A stretch of DNA of 64,000 nucleotides from Nocardia inohanensis NBRC 100128 (GTDB taxonomy: Bacteria; Actinomycetota; Actinomycetes; Mycobacteriales; Mycobacteriaceae). Both the position numbers and the translations under genes were made by a program. The stretch lies in contig NZ_BDBK01000008.1 of assembly GCF_001612945.1 (NCBI RefSeq), positions 248,001 to 312,000 on the forward strand, in the 5' to 3' direction. The notes under the pieces were generated by a model, which had not been told where the DNA came from, searched no databases, and worked only from the letters and a program-made list of their open reading frames with translations. Shown piece by piece: positions 58,085 through 64,000 of this stretch (positions within the stretch are counted from its first letter, which is position 1; each line of letters begins with the position of its first letter).

Positions 58085-59797
58085 TCATTCGGCCGCCGGG
58101 ACCAGCGACAGGTTCCAGAAGTCGGCGTAGCGGCCGCCGCGCTCCAGGAGTTCGTCGTGGGTGCCCGCCTCCGCCAGCCGACCGTGGTCGAGGAAGACGA
58201 CTTGCTCGGCGCGCCGGACGGTGCGCAGGCGGTGGGCGATCATGACCACTGTGCGGCCGGACATCAGGCGTTCGATACCGGCGTGCGCGGCCGCTTCGTT
58301 GATCGGGTCCAGGGCCGAGGTCACCTCGTCGAGCAGCACGATGGGTGCGTCTTTGAGGAGCGCGCGGGCGATCGAGACACGTTGGCGCTCACCGCCGGAG
58401 AGCAGGGCGCCACCCTCGCCGACATGGGTCGCCCAGCCGTCGGGGAGCCGGTCGATGACCTCGTCGAGGCGGGCGGCGGTGGCGGCGGCGCGGAGCTGGG
58501 CGGCGGTGGCGTCGGGGTTGCCGAGGCGGACGTTCTCCTCGATGGTGCCGTCGAAGAGGTACACGTCCTGGAAGACGATGGCGATGCGGGCGATCAGGTC
58601 CTCGGTGGCGAGGGCACGCACGTCGGCGCCGCCGATACGGACCGCGCCCGCGTGGACGTCGTGGAAACGCGCGAGTAGTTGCAGGACAGTGGTTTTGCCC
58701 GCACCGGAGGGTCCGACGATGGCGAGGCTGCCGCCTTGCGGGACGGACAGGGACAGGTTGTCGATGACCGTGCGGTCGCCGTGCCGGAAGGTGACGGAGT
58801 CCAATTCCAGGTCGTGGCGTCGCGGTTGTACGGGTTCGGCGGGTTCCGGGAGCGGTTCGGTGTTCAGCAGGGTTTCGAGTCTCGTCAGCACCGAACGTGC
58901 GCCACGCAATTGGCCGCCCATGCCCGCCAGCGACAGCAGCGGGTCGGCGCAGCGGGCGGCCAGTACCAGGATCGCCAGCACCTCTGCCGCGCCGATGGTT
59001 TCGCCCAGCACCAGCGAGGCGGCCAGGACCAGCAGCGCGGTGAACATCGCCTGCACGGTCAGGGTGAGGCCGAGAATGCCCGGCAGGGCCGAGACCGCGG
59101 ATCGGCGGGAGGCGCGCTCGAGGTCTCGCAGCGAGTCGTCGAGCAGGCCGAAGCGTTCGGTGGTGCGGCCGCCGGCCCGCAGGACCGGTTGCGCCTGAAG
59201 GTATTCGATGACCCGGCCGGTGGCCTCGTGGGCGCGTTCGGAACCGGCGGCGTCGGCGGCGGCCGTCGCGCGGCCGGTCCAGACCTGGACCGCCACCACC
59301 AGCGGGGCGGCGAGCAGCGCGGCCGAGCCCAGCTTCCAGTTGATGGCGAGGATGACCGCGACGATGGTCAGCGGTGTCACGGTGGCGGCGATGAAGGGGG
59401 CCAGCAGATGCGCGATCACGCTCATCGCTTCGAGCACACCGCGACTGGCCAAGACGGATACCTCGCCGGTGCGGGTCGAGCTGTACCAGCCGAGCGGCAG
59501 GCGGGCCAGGTGGTCGCCGAGGCGGTGGTACATGCCGCGCAGCAGCGTGGTTCCGACACGGAAGCCGGACAGGTCGCTCAGGTAGCGCAGGGTCGCGAAG
59601 GCCGCGACGGCGACACCGAAAGCGGTCAGCCAAGGCCAGGCGGCGGCGGGTTGCGGGCCGAGCAGGGCGCGCAGGACCGGAACCAGCAGGGCGTAGGACA
59701 GGCCCTCGGCGATGGCGGTCACCGTCATCAGCGCCACGGTGCGGCGCACCGGGGGCGCGTATTCGGGGCCCAGGACGCGGAGCAGTGTGCGAATCAT
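58085..59797 (-). CDS. ABC exporter-fold transporter half (permease-ATPase), second subunit
   Basis: 570 residues. Six membrane helices are followed by an ABC domain with Walker A VGPSGAGKTT, signature LLSGGERQRVSIARALL, Walker B PIVLLDEVTSALD and H-loop IAHRLRTV. It overlaps the upstream transporter gene by four bases (ATGA), so the pair makes a heterodimer. Pairs of this size with an AraC regulator resemble siderophore systems such as YbtP/YbtQ or IrtA/IrtB, which import despite an exporter fold. The siderophore-interacting domain of IrtA is absent. Substrate is inferred. Confidence 0.9.
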   Translation of the reverse strand: MIRTLLRVLGPEYAPPVRRTVALMTVTAIAEGLSYALLVPVLRALLGPQPAAAWPWLTAFGVAVAAFATLRYLSDLSGFRVGTTLLRGMYHRLGDHLARLPLGWYSSTRTGEVSVLASRGVLEAMSVIAHLLAPFIAATVTPLTIVAVILAINWKLGSAALLAAPLVVAVQVWTGRATAAADAAGSERAHEATGRVIEYLQAQPVLRAGGRTTERFGLLDDSLRDLERASRRSAVSALPGILGLTLTVQAMFTALLVLAASLVLGETIGAAEVLAILVLAARCADPLLSLAGMGGQLRGARSVLTRLETLLNTEPLPEPAEPVQPRRHDLELDSVTFRHGDRTVIDNLSLSVPQGGSLAIVGPSGAGKTTVLQLLARFHDVHAGAVRIGGADVRALATEDLIARIAIVFQDVYLFDGTIEENVRLGNPDATAAQLRAAATAARLDEVIDRLPDGWATHVGEGGALLSGGERQRVSIARALLKDAPIVLLDEVTSALDPINEAAAHAGIERLMSGRTVVMIAHRLRTVRRAEQVVFLDHGRLAEAGTHDELLERGGRYADFWNLSLVPAAE

Positions 59798-61629
59798 CGG
59801 TGTTCGTCTCCTTGCGTTGCACCGGAACGGATTTCGTTCTCACCGGTGCTTGCCGATCGGTGGGATTGCCAGAATTCGGCGAACTTTCCGCCCCGGGCCA
59901 GCAGTTCGGCGGGGGCGCCGCGCTCGGTGATCACGCCGTCTTCCAGCACCGCGACGGTGTCGGCATCGGCGACCGTTTCCAGGCGGTGAGCGATGACCAG
60001 GATGGTGCGATTGCCCGCCAGTGTCGAAAGAGCCTCGCGCACAGCCTGTTCGGTGTGCGGGTCGGCGAAGGCGGTGGCCTCGTCGAGGACCAGGACGGGT
60101 GCGTCGGCGAGCAAGGCCCGGGCCAGCGAAATGCGTTGCGCCTCACCGCCGGAGAGTCCGGCATCCAACCCGATTACCGAGTCGTAGCCGCGGGGCAGTT
60201 CGAGGATTCGATCGTGGATGTGCGCCAGGCGGGCGGCGCGCACCACCGCATCGCGATCGGCGTGCGGGTCGGCCAGGGCGATATTCTCCGCGATCGAGGC
60301 GCGCAGCAACCGGACGTCCTGGAAGACGAAGGAGACGGTGCGATACAGCTCTTGGCTGCCGAGTTCGCGCAGGTCGACTCCGCCCAGCCGGACCGAGCCG
60401 TGGGTGGGGTCGAAGAAGCGGGGAAGCAATTGCACGAGAGTGGATTTGCCACTGCCGGACGGGCCCACCAACGCCGTGACCGTGCCCGGTTCGAGCTCCA
60501 GATCGACCCCGCGCAGTACCTCACGCTCGGTGTCGTAGCCGAATCGGACGCCACGGAACTCCACCCGATGCCCTTGCGGCGCACGCGGATGCGCGGGCTC
60601 GGGCAGGGACGGCTCGGCCAGCACATCCCGGATGCGGCCGAGGGCGCGGGCGGCGGACTGCATATCGTCGAAACCGTGGCCCAGGGCGGCCACCGGGGCG
60701 GTCAGGCCCAGGCCCAGCAGCAGGAACGGCAGCAGGTCGGCGGGGGCCAGCGAGCCGTCGGTGATCAGCACCGCGCCGCCGGTGAGCACGATCAGCAGCA
60801 CGAACGGCGGCGAGAGCACCAGTTGCATGGCCGCGGCGATCGGGGCCAGACCGCGGACCCAGCGGAAGAAGGTGGCGACGAAATCGTCCACGGCCGTGCG
60901 GAAGGCGTGATGGGCGCGGCCGGAACCGCCGAACACCTTCACCACCGCGATACCCTGCACGAACTCGATCACCGAGCTGGCGACCCGGCCCATCGCGGCG
61001 TCGAAGCCTTCCTGTTCGCGCAGGCGGGGCGGGGTCATCATGAGGGGGACCAGGGCTACGGCCAGGACCACCGGAATCAAGGTGATCAATGTGAGCCGCC
61101 AGTCGATGCTGAACAGGTAGATCAGCGACACCAACGGCACCACGAACGCCGAGACCACCTCGCCGGGGGTGTGGGCGATGAACGGGTGCACGGCGCTCAC
61201 GTCGTCGCCGACCAGTTGTGCCAGCTCACCGGTGCGGCGACGCGAGAACCAGCCGATCGGTACCCGGCCCAGCCGCTGCGCCAGCTGCCGGCGCAGCGAC
61301 AACTGCACGCGGCTGTCCAGCAGATGACCGAGGCCCGACGACGCGGCCGTGAACAGCAGGCGGATCAGTAATCCGGCGGCGCCGGCGAGCACCGCGAGCC
61401 ACACGTGCCGGTGATCGACCGGGCCCGGCGCCAGCAGCACCCGCCCCAATTCGACCACCGCCAGCAGCGGGGCCAATCCCGCGACCGCACCGATGATCTG
61501 GAAGATCACCACGGCCGCGAATCCGCCCAGATACGGGCGCACGATATCGGAAACACGCTCTCCGGCAATGGCATCGGGCTCTCTCGGTGGGTCCGCCCGC
61601 CGTGCTTCGGTGACCTCGGTGACGGTCAT
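59794..61629 (-). CDS. ABC exporter-fold transporter half (permease-ATPase), first subunit
   Basis: 611 residues. Six membrane helices (first VVIFQIIGAVAGLAPLLAVVELGRVLLA) precede an ABC domain with Walker A VGPSGSGKST, signature GLSGGEAQRISLARALL, Walker B VLVLDEATAFAD and H-loop IAHRLETV. The D-loop reads AFAD in place of the usual SALD. Both nucleotide sites look usable. It is the first gene of the pair and divergent from the AraC gene. Start by the ATG 61627-61629; in-frame ATGs a little upstream (61641, 61653) are possible. Confidence 0.9.
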   Translation of the reverse strand: MTVTEVTEARRADPPREPDAIAGERVSDIVRPYLGGFAAVVIFQIIGAVAGLAPLLAVVELGRVLLAPGPVDHRHVWLAVLAGAAGLLIRLLFTAASSGLGHLLDSRVQLSLRRQLAQRLGRVPIGWFSRRRTGELAQLVGDDVSAVHPFIAHTPGEVVSAFVVPLVSLIYLFSIDWRLTLITLIPVVLAVALVPLMMTPPRLREQEGFDAAMGRVASSVIEFVQGIAVVKVFGGSGRAHHAFRTAVDDFVATFFRWVRGLAPIAAAMQLVLSPPFVLLIVLTGGAVLITDGSLAPADLLPFLLLGLGLTAPVAALGHGFDDMQSAARALGRIRDVLAEPSLPEPAHPRAPQGHRVEFRGVRFGYDTEREVLRGVDLELEPGTVTALVGPSGSGKSTLVQLLPRFFDPTHGSVRLGGVDLRELGSQELYRTVSFVFQDVRLLRASIAENIALADPHADRDAVVRAARLAHIHDRILELPRGYDSVIGLDAGLSGGEAQRISLARALLADAPVLVLDEATAFADPHTEQAVREALSTLAGNRTILVIAHRLETVADADTVAVLEDGVITERGAPAELLARGGKFAEFWQSHRSASTGENEIRSGATQGDEHR

Positions 61630-61727
61630 CGCCGCCCCCATTCCTGCGCGCACATCTCTCGCACGACCGCACTCCAGACTCTTCGGCGGCCACCGCTTCC
61701 CGGCGGCCTACCGATACCCTGGCAAGC

Positions 61728-62543
61728 GTGACCCCCGACGCGCTTTCGGAAACCTGCGGTCCCGCGCGGACCCCGGTGGCTTGGATGCGGCCCGGCCACA
61801 TCGGCTACATCGGCCCGGACCTGCGCGTCGAACCGCATTCGCCGTCGGTCGCCATGCTCACCATCGGGTTGGAAGCGCCGCTCATCGTGCACACCCCGCA
61901 GGGACCGATCACCACCCGCAGCTCCTTCGCGCCCGCCCGCACCACCCAGCGCGCCGTCGCGACCGAGGGCTGGATCCTGACCCTGTTCGTCGACCCGGCG
62001 GGCGCGCCCGCCACCGCCATCGCCGATGAGATGCGCACCGCCGCAGGGCGTTTCGGACTCTCACACCGCCGCGAACGCGAACTCGTCGACCTGTGCCACC
62101 GCGCGCTGGTGGACCCGGACCACGTCTACGCCCGCGCCATCGCCGGCGCCGCACCCGCCACCGACCCTCGCATCGACCGCATCGCCGCGGTCATCCGCAC
62201 CGACCCGGCCCGCCCCTTCCGCGCCGACCACATCGCCGCCAACCTCGGCCTGTCCACCACCCATTTCCTGCGCCTGTTCGCCACCCAGTGCGGCACCACC
62301 TTCCGCGGCTACCAACGCTGGAACCGCCTGGTTCACACCGTCGCCGCCGCCGTCTCCGGCCAAGACCTCACCCGCTCCGCCATCGACGCCGGGTTCGCCA
62401 CCCCCTCGCACTTCAGCGAAACCTTCCGCGACATGATCGGCGTCCCCGCCACCCGAATCCTGCGCGCCGGCATCCACTTCGACCTCGGCGACCTTGCCGC
62501 CCAGGCCGAAAGTCACGGCATGTGGACCGGTCAGGCAGACTGA
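61728..62543 (+). CDS. AraC-family regulator next to the ABC transporter pair
   Basis: 271 residues from a GTG. The N-terminal domain (WMRPGHIGYIGPDLRVEPHSPSVAMLTIGLEAPLIV) is a sensor of unknown ligand. The C-terminal domain has AraC features: RADHIAANLGLSTTHFLRLFATQCGTTFRGYQRW and SAIDAGFATPSHFSETFRDMIGVPATRIL. About 100 bp separate it from the divergent transporter gene, so it probably controls that operon. No IdeR/DtxR-like iron box was seen between them. Confidence 0.87.
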   Translation: MTPDALSETCGPARTPVAWMRPGHIGYIGPDLRVEPHSPSVAMLTIGLEAPLIVHTPQGPITTRSSFAPARTTQRAVATEGWILTLFVDPAGAPATAIADEMRTAAGRFGLSHRRERELVDLCHRALVDPDHVYARAIAGAAPATDPRIDRIAAVIRTDPARPFRADHIAANLGLSTTHFLRLFATQCGTTFRGYQRWNRLVHTVAAAVSGQDLTRSAIDAGFATPSHFSETFRDMIGVPATRILRAGIHFDLGDLAAQAESHGMWTGQAD

Positions 62544-62547
62544 GGGG

Positions 62548-63123
62548 ATGGGTTCGTCGCCGACTCGACCTAGTGCCGCTGAGCTGGCGGCCGCGCAGGA
62601 CAAGACGGTTCCCGATGTGATCGGCCCGGGGTTGCGGGTGTTGTTCTGCGGCATCAATCCGGGGTTGTGGTCGGGGGCGACAGGGTTGCATTTCGCGCGG
62701 CCCGGCAATCGGTTCTGGCCGGCGTTGTATCGGTCCGGGTTCACGCCGCGTCAGTTGCGCCCCGACGAGCAGGATGAACTGCTCGGATTGGGGCTCGGTA
62801 TCACCAATGTCGCCACTCGGACCACGGCTCGGGCCGATCAGCTCAGCAGTGCGGAGTTGCGGGCGGGTGGGCTCGAGTTGGTCGAGCGGGTGCAGCGGTT
62901 TCGGCCGCAGGTGCTGGCGGTGCTGGGGATCGGTGCGTATCGCACTGCGTTCGGGCGGCCCAAAACCGCGGTCGGGCCGCAATCGGAGCGGATCGGGGAT
63001 ACCTCGATTTGGGTGCTGCCCAATCCCAGTGGGTTGAACGCGCATTACACACCCGAGGCCCTCGCCGGTGAATTCCGCACTCTCCGTTCGGCTCTCGACA
63101 AGGGCGGGCCCGCTACTTCTTGA
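62548..63123 (+). CDS. mug: Mismatch-specific uracil/thymine DNA glycosylase (Mug type)
   Basis: 191 residues of the Mug/TDG family of uracil-DNA glycosylases, which remove U or T from G mismatches. The active motif GINPGLWSGATGLHFARPGNRFW (from residue 35) has the Asn in GINPG that positions water. The second motif is in NPSGLNAHYTPEALA, the loop that enters the DNA. It is four bases past the end of the AraC gene, GGGG adjoining its start, and overlaps the convergent patA gene by 11 bp. Confidence 0.93.
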   Translation: MGSSPTRPSAAELAAAQDKTVPDVIGPGLRVLFCGINPGLWSGATGLHFARPGNRFWPALYRSGFTPRQLRPDEQDELLGLGLGITNVATRTTARADQLSSAELRAGGLELVERVQRFRPQVLAVLGIGAYRTAFGRPKTAVGPQSERIGDTSIWVLPNPSGLNAHYTPEALAGEFRTLRSALDKGGPATS

Positions 63124-63991
63124 TCGCGTGCCGGGCGGACAGGTCGGCGGTCCAGAGCGGTTGGAGCATGTGCCAGTCGGCGGGATGGGCGGCGATATTC
63201 GCGGCGAAGCGGTCGGCCAGGGTTTGGGTGGCGGGTTCGACACCGGCCGAGGTGTCGATGGGCGCGCCGATGGAGAAGCCCCAGCCGCCGGGGGTGAACC
63301 AGCAGTGCACGGGCAGCAGTGCCGCGCCCGTTTCGATGGCCAGGCGGGCAGGTCCGGCGGGCATGCTGGTCTGTTCGCCGAAGAAGGTGACGGGTACGCC
63401 GTTGCCGGACAGGTCCCGCTCACCGAGCAGGCCGACCACGCGGCCCTGCCGCAGTCGCTGGGCGAGCAGTTCGAACGGGGGAGCGGAACCGCCTGTGAGC
63501 GGGATGATTTCGAATCCGATGCCTTCACGGAAGCGGACGAAGCGGCGGAAAAGGGATTCGGGGGCCAGGCGCTCGGCCACCACGGTCGGGGTGCCGATCC
63601 GCTGCACCACCCACACCCCGGCGAGATCCCAGTTGCCGCTGTGCGGCAGCGCCAGCACCACGCCGCGGCCCGCTGCGACGGCGTCGTGGACATGTTCGAT
63701 ACCCAGAGCCGAACGCTCGATCTCGTCGGCCAATGCGACCGGATCCATTCCGGGTAACCGGAACGCTTCCCGCCAGTATCGCGCGTAGGAGCGCAGGCTG
63801 TCCCTGATCAGTTCGTCGGGCACCTGCTGGGGCGGCACTCCGATCACCCGGGACAGGTTGCGCCGCAACTGTTTCGGCCCGCCGTCACGCCGGGCGGCAC
63901 GATCGGCCGCGGCGTCGAAGAGCTTGACGGCCAGCCGCTCCGGCATGGCCCGCACCAGCCGCCATCCTGCCGCATATGTCAGATCCGGCAC
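63113..63991 (-). CDS. patA: Phosphatidylinositol mannoside acyltransferase (PatA type), possibly 5'-partial
   Basis: 292 residues of the LpxL/HtrB acyltransferase family. The catalytic HX4D motif is LPHSGNWD (H117, D122). From memory the sequence tracks M. tuberculosis PatA closely, with SYARYWREAFRLP, GGSAPPFELL and NIAAHPADWHMLQPLWTADLS. PatA adds a fatty acyl group to the mannose of PIM on the inner face of the plasma membrane, an early step in PIM/LAM synthesis. The GTG at 63989-63991 could be the start, but the frame stays open to the window edge and known orthologues are longer at the N-terminus. Confidence 0.9.
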   Translation of the reverse strand: MPDLTYAAGWRLVRAMPERLAVKLFDAAADRAARRDGGPKQLRRNLSRVIGVPPQQVPDELIRDSLRSYARYWREAFRLPGMDPVALADEIERSALGIEHVHDAVAAGRGVVLALPHSGNWDLAGVWVVQRIGTPTVVAERLAPESLFRRFVRFREGIGFEIIPLTGGSAPPFELLAQRLRQGRVVGLLGERDLSGNGVPVTFFGEQTSMPAGPARLAIETGAALLPVHCWFTPGGWGFSIGAPIDTSAGVEPATQTLADRFAANIAAHPADWHMLQPLWTADLSARHAIKK

Positions 63992-64000
63992 TCGATCGCG

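Noticed and set aside
59785..61371. 528-codon plus-strand frame across the first ABC transporter gene
   Set aside because: Gln/His/Gly-rich shadow; the minus strand encodes complete Walker and signature motifs.
61630..61727. Search for an IdeR/DtxR iron box between the ABC and AraC genes
   Set aside because: No TTAGGTTAGGCTAACCTAA-like sequence is present.

Overview
The window is high-GC actinobacterial chromosome. It most resembles Nocardia or a close mycolic-acid-forming relative. The pointers are a PatA-type phosphatidylinositol mannoside acyltransferase, a GabD2-type dehydrogenase that matches my memory of the Mycobacterium tuberculosis protein closely, a DUF222/HNH (13E12-type) nuclease, conservon signalling genes and a KstR-type operator. 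The genus is an inference. I saw no rRNA, tRNA, CRISPR array, phage gene or insertion sequence, and base composition looks even throughout.

Layout. 0-6 kb: a red-type Calvin-cycle operon (cbbL-cbbS-cbbX-FBPase-phosphoribulokinase) divergent from a LysR regulator and closed by a hairpin. 6-14 kb: membrane proteins, a thiolase, an AlkZ-like HTH_42 protein, a lipoprotein serine hydrolase, a Nudix hydrolase, a SRPBCC protein and a membrane-anchored HNH nuclease. 14-18 kb: a nitronate-monooxygenase-like flavoprotein behind a KstR-like box, a second Nudix protein, a chorismate-mutase gene behind what looks like a Trp attenuator (15-aa leader with WWW), a RibD-C-like reductase and an ECF sigma factor. 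18-22 kb: DUF222 nuclease, an orphan protein and a PIN/RHH toxin-antitoxin pair. 21.6-24.6 kb: methionine salvage genes, with mtnA and mtnB fused, then mtnD and mtnC. 24.6-29.6 kb: hydrolase, a MarR-PDZ fusion, SDR, DUF427, a quinone oxidoreductase and an AraC regulator.

29.6-36.4 kb: a full conservon (cvnA-B-C-D) preceded by a second, partial one (kinase plus roadblock only). 36.6-44.9 kb: a secreted protein, gabD2, a methyltransferase, an acetaldehyde-type dehydrogenase with its DUF779 partner and GAF regulator (seven 11-bp operator-like repeats lie between), the remains of an F420-type LLM oxidoreductase gene, and two proteins sharing a C-terminal domain. 44.8-48.8 kb: NTF2-like protein, FAD monooxygenase/TetR divergent pair and a FetAB-like transporter. 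48.8-52.6 kb: a class I terpene synthase with a polyprenyl diphosphate synthase, and an AI-2E family membrane protein. 52.8-58 kb: a glutamine-amidotransferase-like protein, two tandem QueG-like iron-sulfur proteins with a cupin, and a protein joining a P450-like segment to a PEP-mutase/isocitrate-lyase-like domain. 58-64 kb: a two-gene ABC exporter-fold transporter with an AraC regulator, a Mug-type DNA glycosylase and PatA at the edge.

The best-supported systems are the Calvin operon, methionine salvage, the conservons and the acetaldehyde dehydrogenase locus. The most unusual items are the Trp-leader attenuator before chorismate mutase, the helical-phase 11-bp repeat array, the MarR-PDZ and P450/PEPM fusions, and the paired QueG-like operon.
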